This document shows, piece after piece, positions 9,988 to 18,829 of a stretch of 55,678 bases of DNA. Source of the stretch: Clostridia bacterium (GTDB lineage Bacteria > Bacillota > Clostridia > Oscillospirales > Acutalibacteraceae); assembly GCA_900766585.1 (NCBI GenBank), contig CAAFVV010000005.1, positions 1 through 55,678 of the forward strand. The letters are read 5' to 3'. Under the pieces are notes generated by a model. It made no database searches and was not told the origin of the DNA. It saw only the letters and a list, made by a program, of their open reading frames with translations. Numbering within the stretch: position 1 is the stretch's first letter; every line of letters starts with the position of its first letter. Position numbers and translations under genes: made by a program.

Positions 9988-12300
9988 ATGAGACGAAAAC
10001 AAGCATCGGCGCTGGCGGCGGCAGCCGTCCTGCTGATCGGCTGCCTTTGCGGCTGCAGCTCCTACGAGGCGGAGGCGGGAGCCTACCGCAAGACGCTGCC
10101 GCAGACGGTATACACCGCCTATCCGGATGCCGCGGGAACGGCAGAGCCGTCGGAGGCGGATACCGCGTGGCTGGACGGCTATACGCCGGTCTGCGAGACC
10201 GCCTGTCTGCGGCTGTACGCCAATGAACAGACCGCTGCGGTGGCTGTGCTTGACCGGCGCAGCGGCAAGGTCTGGTATTCCAATACGCCGGCGCTCGAAC
10301 AGGACAGTGTGCTTGACGCCGATTCGCTTCCTCTCTACCGCGCCCAGCTGACGGTGCAGTATATTGACGGGCAGAACGAGAAGACGCTCAACAGCTATTC
10401 CGCCAGCGTGGCGCAGGGGCAGTTCACCATGACCCGCCGCACGGACGGACTGGACGTGGAATACCGCTTTGCGGATGACCGCACCGAGGAGGGCGTCAGT
10501 GAGGGGCGCGAGCTGTTTCGCTTTACGCTGTCCTACACGCTCAGCGGCGAATCGCTGATTGCCGAGCTGCCAATGGAGCGCGCCGTCTACAGCGCCGGTA
10601 TTCCGCCGCTCGAGATCACCGTTTTGCCCCACTTCGGCGGAAGCGACGGCAAGGATGGCTATCTGCTTTTGCCGGACGGAAGCGGCGTTTTGGTGGACTT
10701 TGCGCAGCCGAAGGCAATGGCCGCTGCGACATATGTCGGGCAGGTCTACGGCTTTGACGCCTCGCTTGATGTCACCGACAAGCCCGCCGGCACGCAGTCG
10801 GTGGCGCTGCCGGTATTCGGCATCCGCCATCAGAAAAATGCCTTTCTCGCCGTGATTGAGGACGGCGAGGCGCTGGCGTCGGTACGTGCCACGGCGGCGG
10901 GCAGCTACAGCTCCTATAACGAGGTCTGCGCCTCCTTTGTCACCCACGCCTCGCAGACGGTCAAGCTAGGCGACAGCGGCACGACCGGGCGCGTGATGAG
11001 TGTGCAGAACACCGCCTATTCCGGCTCGCTCCGGCTGCGGTACAGCTTTTTAGACGCCGCAGACGCCGATTATTCCGGCATGGCGCGGTATTACCGCGGC
11101 TATCTGCTCGACGCCGGTCTCCTGCGCGAAAAGAGCGACGCGCCCTACGCTTTGCAGCTCGGGCTGCTCGGCGCGGTGGATAAGCGCAAGTCTCTGCTCG
11201 GCTTTCAGTATACCGGCAAGGAGACGCTGACCGATACCGATCAGGCGCAGGAGATTCTCGCACAGCTGCAAAGCGACGGCGTCTCCCATCTCGCCCTGCG
11301 GTATGCGGGTTGGTTTAACGGCGGGCTGAATCAGTCGCTGCCCTCCGGTGTCAGCGTCGAATCCGCCGTCGGCGGCGCTAAGGGCATACAGGCGCTGCAA
11401 AGCTACTGCATGCAGAACGGGATTTCGCTGTATGCCGAGGTGCGGCTGATGACGGCGACGGCGGATTCAAAAGGACTGTCGCGGTTTCGCATGGTTGCGC
11501 GGCAGATCGACCAGACCAACGCCAAGGTCTATACCTATGACACCGTGACGCAGAAGGAGACGGATTACCGCTTTATTCTCAAGCCCGCGGCAGCGCTGCA
11601 TTTCCTTGAGCGCTTCACCGCCAAAAGCAGCCGTCTCTCGCTGCAGGGGCTGGCGATCAGCGAGATCGGCGCCGCGGTCTATGCCGACTATACCAAGGAG
11701 GCGGTGTCAGACCGCCAATCCGCCGTCACGATGTACGGCGAGCTGCTGAAAACGGCGGCGGGCAGCTATGACGCCCTGATGTTCGACGGCGGCAACCAAT
11801 ATGTGCTGCCCTATGCCGCGCAGCTTGACTCCGTCGCCTTTTCCGGAAGCGGCTTTGCCATTGCCGACCGCTCGGTGCCCTTTTATCAGATGGTCATCCA
11901 CGGCTCGGTCGCCTACAGCGGGTCTCCGCTGAACCTGAGCGCCGATCCGCAGGCGGATCTCCTGCGCTGCATCGAATACGGCGGTCAGCCCGCGTTTCTG
12001 CTGATGGCGGCAGACGGCGCCGTGCTGAAAAACACCGATTATGACCTCTATTGCAGCAGCCATTATGCGACATGGCGGGAGACAGCGGCGGCCATGTTCA
12101 GGCAGGCCAACGCCGTTCTTGCCCCGGTGCAGGGGCTTGCCATGCTCCGCCACGACACGCTCTCCGCTTCTGTCGGCAAGACCACCTATGAAAACGGATA
12201 CGCCGTTTTCGTCAACTACGGGGAGACGGACGCGGCGGTCGAGGGGATTACCGTCCCGGCGGGCAGCGCCGTACTGACAAAAGGAGGCAAAGTCGTATGA
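9988..12300 (+). CDS. DUF5696-like lipoprotein, possible glycoside hydrolase-fold protein
   Basis: 770 residues from ATG 9988; the upstream ATG at 9976 abuts the GGGAAGG ribosome site and is less likely. The signal peptide ends in lipobox LCGC (Cys23). Residues about 50-380 are beta-rich, with LYANEQTAAVAVLDRRSGKV and LPDGSGVLVDFAQP near 240. Residues about 390-680 look like a TIM-barrel (VSHLALRYAGWFNGGLNQ; NGISLYAEVRLM; ISEIGAAVYADY; ALMFDGGNQYVL), as in DUF5696 proteins found beside sugar ABC transporters in Firmicutes. The acidic residues in the strand ends could be catalytic, but this is inference. It overlaps the second permease pair by 4 bp, tying it to that transporter. Confidence 0.65.
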   Translation: MRRKQASALAAAAVLLIGCLCGCSSYEAEAGAYRKTLPQTVYTAYPDAAGTAEPSEADTAWLDGYTPVCETACLRLYANEQTAAVAVLDRRSGKVWYSNTPALEQDSVLDADSLPLYRAQLTVQYIDGQNEKTLNSYSASVAQGQFTMTRRTDGLDVEYRFADDRTEEGVSEGRELFRFTLSYTLSGESLIAELPMERAVYSAGIPPLEITVLPHFGGSDGKDGYLLLPDGSGVLVDFAQPKAMAAATYVGQVYGFDASLDVTDKPAGTQSVALPVFGIRHQKNAFLAVIEDGEALASVRATAAGSYSSYNEVCASFVTHASQTVKLGDSGTTGRVMSVQNTAYSGSLRLRYSFLDAADADYSGMARYYRGYLLDAGLLREKSDAPYALQLGLLGAVDKRKSLLGFQYTGKETLTDTDQAQEILAQLQSDGVSHLALRYAGWFNGGLNQSLPSGVSVESAVGGAKGIQALQSYCMQNGISLYAEVRLMTATADSKGLSRFRMVARQIDQTNAKVYTYDTVTQKETDYRFILKPAAALHFLERFTAKSSRLSLQGLAISEIGAAVYADYTKEAVSDRQSAVTMYGELLKTAAGSYDALMFDGGNQYVLPYAAQLDSVAFSGSGFAIADRSVPFYQMVIHGSVAYSGSPLNLSADPQADLLRCIEYGGQPAFLLMAADGAVLKNTDYDLYCSSHYATWRETAAAMFRQANAVLAPVQGLAMLRHDTLSASVGKTTYENGYAVFVNYGETDAAVEGITVPAGSAVLTKGGKVV

Positions 12301-13205
12301 GATCAAAACCGCACAGCGGCCTGATGCGCAGACGCAGTCTGACCGGCTATCTGTTTTGCCTTCCTTGGGTCCTCGGCTTTCTGCTGTTTTTCCTGTCTCC
12401 CATCGTGCAGACCCTGCTCTACAGCTTTCAGAGCTTTGACAAGGTGACGCTTTCGGGGACGTTTGTCGGGATGCAGAATTACCGCTCCGCCTTCACGGTG
12501 GATGCGGAATTTCCCCAAAGGCTGGTCGGCTCTCTGCAAAACATGGTGGATGTGCCGCTTATCCTCGTTTTTTCCTATTTCGTCGCCCTGCTCCTGCGCA
12601 AGCCCTTTAAGGGCGGTGCCGTCGTCAAGACCGTCTTTTTCCTCACGGTTATTCTGGCCTCTGATCTGTTTATGCGGCTGGAAAACTCCGTCAGCGCCGT
12701 AAACAACGCCCAGATGAACACCTCGGTCAACGAGGCGCAGGAGCTGTTCGGCGCCTTGCAGGCCGTTGATCTGACCCGGTATTTTGAGGGCATGGGCGAG
12801 CAGATGACCCGGCTGATGGAGTATATCAATTCCGCCATCGAGGGTATTTTTGACATCATGATCCGCTCGGGTGTGCAGATCTTCATTTTCCTTGCCGCTT
12901 TACATGCCATTCCCACCTCCTTTTATGAGGCGGCGCAGATGGAGGGCTGTACGGCGTGGGAGGGATTCTGGACGATCACCTTTCCGATGACCTCGCCGAT
13001 GATCTTGGTCAACACGATCTACACCATCGTCGATTCCTTCGGCTCCTATCTGAACCCCTCCGTCAACTATATCAACAGCGTTTCCTTCACCCGGTTTGAA
13101 TACGGCTATGCCGCCGCACTCTCCTGGATCTATTTCCTGTGCATCGCCGTCATTATCGCGGTGATCTTCCTGCTGTTCCGCCGCCGCCTGTTCTATCAGA
13201 ATTAA
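12297..13205 (+). CDS. Sugar ABC transporter permease, MalF-like with extra loop (pair 2)
   Basis: 302 residues, about six membrane helices. The opening YLFCLPWVLGFLLFFLSPI is typical of the LacF/UgpA family, and the EAA loop is FYEAAQMEGCTAWEGFWTI. Between helices 3 and 4 there is an additional region of about 60 residues (about 125-190; ENSVSAVNNAQMNTSVNEAQ) not seen in the pair-1 permease and predicted to lie outside the membrane. The start overlaps the stop of the DUF5696 gene. Confidence 0.9.
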   Translation: MRSKPHSGLMRRRSLTGYLFCLPWVLGFLLFFLSPIVQTLLYSFQSFDKVTLSGTFVGMQNYRSAFTVDAEFPQRLVGSLQNMVDVPLILVFSYFVALLLRKPFKGGAVVKTVFFLTVILASDLFMRLENSVSAVNNAQMNTSVNEAQELFGALQAVDLTRYFEGMGEQMTRLMEYINSAIEGIFDIMIRSGVQIFIFLAALHAIPTSFYEAAQMEGCTAWEGFWTITFPMTSPMILVNTIYTIVDSFGSYLNPSVNYINSVSFTRFEYGYAAALSWIYFLCIAVIIAVIFLLFRRRLFYQN

Positions 13206-13228
13206 CGCTTCGGAAAGGACGAGACCCC

Positions 13229-14215
13229 ATGAGAAACTTAGCCATACCGGCGCAGAGCCGAAAACGGGTGATGGCGAAGCTGGAAAAACGTACGGTCCGC
13301 GTTTTTTCCGGCTTTGTCAAGGCCGTGTTTTTGATCGGCTTCTGCTTCGCCGTAGTCTACCCGCTGATGACGATCCTTTCCAAATCGGTTATGGGACGAA
13401 TGGATCTGTTTGACAATACGGTCATCCTGATCCCGAAGACCTTTACGCTGCAAAACTATCAGATTGCCGCAATGCTGATGAATTACGGGGAGGCGCTGAA
13501 AAACAGCGCACTGCTGTCCGCCATGGTTATGCTGCTGGAGACCGCCTCCTGCCTGCTGGTGGCGTACGGCATGGCGCGGTTTCAGTTTAAGCTGCGCGGC
13601 CTGTTTCTGGCGCTGGTCGTCTTTACGCTGATCGTGCCGCCGCAGCTGATCATGGTGCCGATGTATGTGCAGTTTTCCGGCTATGATCCGCTCGGGCTGT
13701 GTACCCTGCTGTTCGGCGGCTCACTCAACCTGATCGACAGCTTTCTGCCCTTCGGCCTGCTGGCAGCAACGGCGGTCGGGGTGAAAAACGGGCTGTTTAT
13801 CCTCATCTTCTTCCAGTTTTTCCGCAACATGCCGCGTGAGCTGGAGGAGGCGGCGCTCATCGACGGCGCCGGCGCGTTTGGCACGTTTACCCGCGTCATG
13901 CTGCCGAACGCCCGCACCAGCATGGTCACGGTCATGCTGTTCGGTTTTTTGTGGCAGTACAACGACATGAACTACACCACGGCGTTTTTGAAAAGCACCC
14001 CGGTTTTTTCAAACGTCTATATGAATCTTGACCGTTTCACCCTCGAGGTGTATGACATTCTGGGCACCACCCAGTATGACATGACCGTAACCCTGTATGC
14101 GCCCCTGGTGAAAAGCGCGGGGATTCTGATGATCATGGGACCCCTGCTGCTCGTGTTCCTGTTCTGCCAGCGCTTCTTTGTGGAGAGCATTGAGCGGGTG
14201 GGCATTGTCGGATAA
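13229..14215 (+). CDS. Carbohydrate ABC transporter permease, MalG-like (pair 2)
   Basis: 328 residues from ATG 13229, which has GGAAAGGA at 13212-13219. The frame is open further upstream to 13139, but that would overlap the previous gene by 67 bp. Six membrane helices; the EAA loop is ELEEAALIDGAGAFGTFTRV. It forms the second heterodimeric channel with the preceding gene. Two complete permease pairs in one locus imply two transport systems or two substrate sizes. Confidence 0.9.
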   Translation: MRNLAIPAQSRKRVMAKLEKRTVRVFSGFVKAVFLIGFCFAVVYPLMTILSKSVMGRMDLFDNTVILIPKTFTLQNYQIAAMLMNYGEALKNSALLSAMVMLLETASCLLVAYGMARFQFKLRGLFLALVVFTLIVPPQLIMVPMYVQFSGYDPLGLCTLLFGGSLNLIDSFLPFGLLAATAVGVKNGLFILIFFQFFRNMPRELEEAALIDGAGAFGTFTRVMLPNARTSMVTVMLFGFLWQYNDMNYTTAFLKSTPVFSNVYMNLDRFTLEVYDILGTTQYDMTVTLYAPLVKSAGILMIMGPLLLVFLFCQRFFVESIERVGIVG

Positions 14216-14230
14216 AGGAGAGAAACGATT

Positions 14231-15694
14231 ATGGAGAAAAAGATCTATGCCGTTGCCGATTTCGGCGCGGTGGGCGACGGGGTGGTCGATGACGGTCCCG
14301 CCATCGGACGTGCGCTCAAGGCCATGCTCGACGACCCGTTTGACGGCGAAAAGGAGCTGCGCTTTGCCTGTGAGCAGGTTTACCGCATTGTGCAGACACC
14401 GCCGGACTGTAACGGGCGGCGGCTGTTCACGCTTGACCACGCGCGGCATATTCACATCTGCGGCTGCGGCTGCAAGCTGCTGTTTTCGGGCGATGCCAAG
14501 CTGATGAGCGCCCACTTCTGCGAGGATATCCGCCTCTCCGGCATGGTCATCGACTATGACCCCCGCCCGTTTGTGCTGGCCACCGTGACGCTCGCCGACG
14601 CCGATGCAGGCGTGCTGGAGCTGACGGCGGACCGTGACATCGGGCTGACCGCACCGTTTGACCCGCCCGAGTGGTGGTTTGCCTTCCCGAATCGGGCGGA
14701 CATCCGCTATCACTATTTTATCCGCCGCTTTGAACCGATCGGCGAACGCCGCTACCGGCTCACCATCCATGAAAACACCGCTGCCCGGGTCAGAGAGGCC
14801 AAGGCGGGCGACCGTTTCCTGCTCCCCGTGATCGGCGGCAGCCATTTTGCGGGCAGCATGTGCGAGCTGTACGGCAACAACGGCTTTGCCATTGAAAATG
14901 TCCGCATTTACAGTATGCCGGAATTCGGCTTTGACGTGCGGAACAACCGCGGGGACTGCTCGTTCACCGGCGTGGCGCTCTGCCCGCGTGAGGACGAGGA
15001 GGAGCAGCTGGTCTCCTGGCGCGACGGCTTCCATGTGAAGGACAATCTTTCGCCCATCGTCTGGAGCAAGTGCTATGTCGGGCCGCTCGGCGACGATGCG
15101 TTTAACCTCTCCTGCGTCTATCTCGAGGTGACGTCGGTCAGCGGCAGCGAGATCCATGCCCATCCCGCCGAGGTCGGCGACACCCGTGAGATCGCCCCGG
15201 GCGATGAATTTGTCGCCTATGACCTCGACACCGGCCGGGAGATCGGCCGCGGACGGGCGGCTGCCGTCATGCCGAGCGAGCGTGACGTGCATTTTGTCAG
15301 CGATACGCCGCTTCCCGCGCTGCGCGAGGGGATGCAGATCGCATTTTACAAATATGCCAACCCCGGGTTTCTCGTCAGGGATTCCGAGATCACCGGCACG
15401 GTGCGTGTGCGCTCAAGCGGCACGTTTGAAAACTGCCGCTTCGATGTGTTCTGGCTGCGGATCGAAAATGAATTTTTCGTTGAGGGGCCGATCCCGCGCG
15501 ATATCACCTTCCGCAACTGCACCTTTACGACGCCGTATGCCGCCGACGCCCCCATTTTCCATGTCGGCACCATCGGCAAAAACGGATTGACCGGCTGCGC
15601 CTACAAATGCACCGGCATCCGGCTGATTGACTGCGTATTTGAAAAAGGCACCATCGAGGTTGAACCGGGCAACGAAGTGACTGTCTGCCCGTGA
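14231..15694 (+). CDS. Right-handed parallel beta-helix protein (pectate lyase/GH28-like), no signal peptide
   Basis: 487 residues, ATG after AAAGGAGAG. It opens with the GH28/pectate-lyase-like pattern VADFGAVGDGVVDDGPAIGR. The coiled beta-helix covers most of the chain, and the active-site-like element is GPLGDDAFNLS (near residue 295), similar to the GDD motif of polygalacturonases and related lyases. There is no signal peptide, so the product is cytoplasmic and would act on imported oligosaccharide. It is clearly paralogous to the next gene (VSWRDGFH, RSSGT, FDVFW, VEGPIP shared), which instead carries a lipoprotein signal. Exact substrate unknown. Confidence 0.8.
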   Translation: MEKKIYAVADFGAVGDGVVDDGPAIGRALKAMLDDPFDGEKELRFACEQVYRIVQTPPDCNGRRLFTLDHARHIHICGCGCKLLFSGDAKLMSAHFCEDIRLSGMVIDYDPRPFVLATVTLADADAGVLELTADRDIGLTAPFDPPEWWFAFPNRADIRYHYFIRRFEPIGERRYRLTIHENTAARVREAKAGDRFLLPVIGGSHFAGSMCELYGNNGFAIENVRIYSMPEFGFDVRNNRGDCSFTGVALCPREDEEEQLVSWRDGFHVKDNLSPIVWSKCYVGPLGDDAFNLSCVYLEVTSVSGSEIHAHPAEVGDTREIAPGDEFVAYDLDTGREIGRGRAAAVMPSERDVHFVSDTPLPALREGMQIAFYKYANPGFLVRDSEITGTVRVRSSGTFENCRFDVFWLRIENEFFVEGPIPRDITFRNCTFTTPYAADAPIFHVGTIGKNGLTGCAYKCTGIRLIDCVFEKGTIEVEPGNEVTVCP

Positions 15695-15722
15695 CCGCAA
15701 ACGATATGGCAAGGAGGAATTT

Positions 15723-17534
15723 ATGATGACCCGCAAATCTCTGTTTTCCCTGTTGCTGTCGGCTGTGCTCCTGTTCGGGCTTGCCGCGTGCAGCACGGCA
15801 TCGCCTGACACATCCGCTCCGGCAGAAAGCCGGGACGGCGCTTCGTCCGCCGAAACGGAAAGCCCCGCCTCCTCGGCAGACGCGACCGATCCGGCACCGT
15901 CCGTGCCGGACAGCCCTGCGGAGACGACCGGCACGACGGCTTCTGCCGGCAGCCGGACAGACCGCCCGCAGACCTCTGCCACCGTCAGGACGACTGCCAC
16001 GGTGAGAACGACCAAAAACAGCGGCAGCTCCTCGGCGACGCGCGTGTTCAAGGTGGAAAGCTACGGCGCAAAGGGTGACGGCAAGACCAACGACGGCCCC
16101 GCCATTGCCAAGGCGGTGGAGGCGGCATGCCGCGACGGCAGCGCCCATAAGGTAGTCGAGCTGAAGGCCAATGCGACCTACCGTGTGACCTCAAACGGCG
16201 TGACGGACAACGCGTTTCTGCTGCTCATCGGCGAGGCGGACAACCTTACGGTGAAGGGCAGCAACACCCGGCTGCTGATGAAAGCGCCGATGCGGGTCTG
16301 CCGCGTCTCCGACAGCCAAAACATCACGCTGAGCGGAATCATCGTGGATTATTCGCCGAAGCCCTATGTTGTCGGCAGCGTCAAGGCGGTATCCGGCGAC
16401 TGCACCTATTTTGACGTGACCTGCGCCGACGACCTTGGGTTTACCGGTACGGTGACGCCGAGCAATCAGGATTATTTCCTCTTCCGCAACAAAACGGATG
16501 AGCGGATGCATGTGTTCATCTCCAAGATGACGAAAAACAGCGACGGCAGCTATCGGATCTATATCAACCAGAACCGCACCTCGACGGCGCTCATCCGTTC
16601 CAACCTGCCGGTCGGCATGGAGCTGATTTTGCCGGTCTACGGCTCGGCGCATCTGCAAAATGGCATTCTGCAGGTCATGGACACCGACACCTTTACTCTG
16701 CAGGATGTCCGCATCAACGCCGCACCCGACTTTGTATTCGGTATGCGCCGCTGCACAGGCAGGGTGACGTTTAAGAACGTGCGGCTTGAACCGGCAGCGG
16801 GCAGCCCGCCGCTGGTCTCCTGGCGTGACGGCTTCCATATCAAGGACAACACCGCCAAGATCGTGTGGGATAACTGTTATATCGGGCCGCTCGGCGACGA
16901 TGCCATCAATCTCTCCTCCGTCATCGGCATCATTGATTCCGCCAACACCTCGACCGGCATTATCAATATGACGCCGGCGGAGGATACCGCCGACCGCGCC
17001 GGACTCATCAACCCCGGTGATGAGATCGTGATCTATGACCTGAAGGGCGGAAAGGACGACGCGGTCTACTGTAAGATCCAGTCGGTCATCCATACAAGCG
17101 GCAACAACATCGCTGTCAAGGTGGATGCCGATCTCAGCAAGATCGACAGCATCAACAGCCGCGTCGTCGGCTTCTATGCCTATAACAAGGGCTACGAGAT
17201 CAACAACTGCACCATCGAGGGCACCGTGCGCCTGCGCTCGAGCGGCACGATCAAAAACACTAAGTTCGATGTGTTCTGGGTGCGCATTGAAAACGAATCG
17301 GCGGTAGAAGGTCCCATCCCGAAGGACATCACCTTCACCGGCTGCACCTTCTCCACCCCCTACAGCAACCCGAACACGCCGGTACTGGTCGTCAACACCC
17401 AGCGCGCCAGCGGTGCCTCCGCCCGGTTCAGGGTTAAAAACATCGTCTGCAACTCCTGTACCTTTATCGGCTGTACCACAAGCAACACCAACGATCTGCA
17501 CGAGCTGAAGCTCAACGGCTGCACCATGAAGTGA
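15723..17534 (+). CDS. Secreted beta-helix lipoprotein, paralogue of the preceding gene
   Basis: 603 residues, ATG after AAGGAGG. Signal peptide with lipobox LAAC (Cys23), then a Ser/Thr/Pro/Ala linker (about 24-100) that reaches through the wall. The beta-helix (about 105-590) starts with VESYGAKGDGKTNDGPAIAK and contains GPLGDDAINLS in the same place as its cytoplasmic paralogue. The two proteins probably attack the same kind of linkage outside and inside the cell. 29-bp spacing and the same strand indicate one transcript. Confidence 0.82.
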   Translation: MMTRKSLFSLLLSAVLLFGLAACSTASPDTSAPAESRDGASSAETESPASSADATDPAPSVPDSPAETTGTTASAGSRTDRPQTSATVRTTATVRTTKNSGSSSATRVFKVESYGAKGDGKTNDGPAIAKAVEAACRDGSAHKVVELKANATYRVTSNGVTDNAFLLLIGEADNLTVKGSNTRLLMKAPMRVCRVSDSQNITLSGIIVDYSPKPYVVGSVKAVSGDCTYFDVTCADDLGFTGTVTPSNQDYFLFRNKTDERMHVFISKMTKNSDGSYRIYINQNRTSTALIRSNLPVGMELILPVYGSAHLQNGILQVMDTDTFTLQDVRINAAPDFVFGMRRCTGRVTFKNVRLEPAAGSPPLVSWRDGFHIKDNTAKIVWDNCYIGPLGDDAINLSSVIGIIDSANTSTGIINMTPAEDTADRAGLINPGDEIVIYDLKGGKDDAVYCKIQSVIHTSGNNIAVKVDADLSKIDSINSRVVGFYAYNKGYEINNCTIEGTVRLRSSGTIKNTKFDVFWVRIENESAVEGPIPKDITFTGCTFSTPYSNPNTPVLVVNTQRASGASARFRVKNIVCNSCTFIGCTTSNTNDLHELKLNGCTMK

Positions 17535-17563
17535 ATGAACGCCGGGAAACGGAGAGAAAAAGC

Positions 17564-18829
17564 ATGGCAAATACCTTTTATATCCGTGCGGACGGAAATA
17601 ACCGCGCTTCGGGACTGACCGACGCGGAGGCGTGGGCAGATTTCACCCCGCTTGCCGGCCGCACGCTTCTGCCCGGTGAGCGGGTGCTGCTGCGCCGCGG
17701 CGACTGCTGGGATCAGCAGCTCACCGTATGCGGCGGCGGCACCGGGGATAAGCCGGTTGTCATCGGCGCTTACGGCGACGGGCCGCTGCCCGTGATCCGG
17801 CGGAGCGGCCATATTTCCGAGCGCTGCGTGCGGCTGGAAAATCCCCATCACCTGATTCTCGAGGATCTCGAGGTGTGTCAGGCGGGCGCGGGCATTGTGC
17901 TGTTTTACCGCCGCAGCTATCATAACGAGGACGTGACCATCCGCCGGATCGAGGCGCACGACTTCTTCGGCATTTACCGCGCCTCGGGCGAGAGCAGCCG
18001 GAATCCCGACTGGCAGAGCTACCGTGCGCCCGACCGCGTGGGCTTTTCGCTCGGCATCTGCGTCACGGGGGAGGACACCACGCCCGATAACGATACGCGG
18101 GTGCTGACCGGCTTTACGGTGCAGGACTGCCACATTTACCGCACGGGCGCGGGTATCGGGCTGGACTGGTGCGACCACCGCAACAGCGACGGCACCGTGA
18201 CCGGGTGCAACAAATTCGGCGGCGTGCGGTTTGAACGGCTGAACCTGCATGACAACACCGTGCCGGATGTGTCGCTGACCAGCATGTTTCTGCAATGCGT
18301 CACCGGCGCCGTTTTGCGCGATACCGTGATCGACACGGGAGCGGGCGGCGCGCCGTGGGGGACGGCGGCCATCCATCTCCAGCTGGCGCGGGACGTGCTG
18401 ATCGAAAATGTGACCATCCGCCATATGCCCCACACCGGCGTCAGCGACGAATGCGGCATTGACTTTGAGGCGGACGTCCAAAACTGCACTATCCGCGGCT
18501 GCACCTTTGAGGATAACGCCGGAGCTGCCATTGAATTTCTCGCCAACTTCGAAATGTCCCCCTTTGCCGCCAGCCGCAGCACGGTGATCGAGGACTGCGT
18601 GTTCTGCAATAACAACTGGGCGCGGCTGTATGAGGAGCCGGGGCAGATTCTGGTCAAGCTCTGGCAGCACGACAACTGCCCGACCGGCACGGTGCGCCGC
18701 TGCCGCTATGAAAATCCCGAGGGCGTGCGTTTTGTCGGCGGCGACGGCATCCGTACCTGCTTTATTGAAAAGGACAACCGCCCGTATGCCGCGGCAGCTG
18801 CCGCAGAAGAAAGAGGCTGTGCCGTATGA
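17564..18829 (+). CDS. Beta-helix carbohydrate-active protein, no signal peptide
   Basis: 421 residues from ATG 17564, preceded by GGAGAG; the in-frame GTG at 17531 lies over the previous stop and is unlikely. The N-terminal YIRADGNNRASGLTDAEAWA is the typical opening of right-handed parallel beta-helix proteins annotated near glycoside hydrolases. Repeated N/D-rich turns such as LEDLEVCQAGAGIVLFYR, DCHIYRTGAGIGLDW and CTIRGCTFEDNAGAAIEF mark helix coils. No export signal; likely a cytoplasmic lyase or hydrolase for imported fragments. The stop overlaps the GH38-like gene by 4 bp. Confidence 0.75.
   Translation: MANTFYIRADGNNRASGLTDAEAWADFTPLAGRTLLPGERVLLRRGDCWDQQLTVCGGGTGDKPVVIGAYGDGPLPVIRRSGHISERCVRLENPHHLILEDLEVCQAGAGIVLFYRRSYHNEDVTIRRIEAHDFFGIYRASGESSRNPDWQSYRAPDRVGFSLGICVTGEDTTPDNDTRVLTGFTVQDCHIYRTGAGIGLDWCDHRNSDGTVTGCNKFGGVRFERLNLHDNTVPDVSLTSMFLQCVTGAVLRDTVIDTGAGGAPWGTAAIHLQLARDVLIENVTIRHMPHTGVSDECGIDFEADVQNCTIRGCTFEDNAGAAIEFLANFEMSPFAASRSTVIEDCVFCNNNWARLYEEPGQILVKLWQHDNCPTGTVRRCRYENPEGVRFVGGDGIRTCFIEKDNRPYAAAAAAEERGCAV

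Noticed and set aside
9976..9990. Earlier ATG for the DUF5696-like gene
   Set aside because: It directly abuts the ribosome site; ATG 9988 gives correct spacing and a clean lipoprotein signal.
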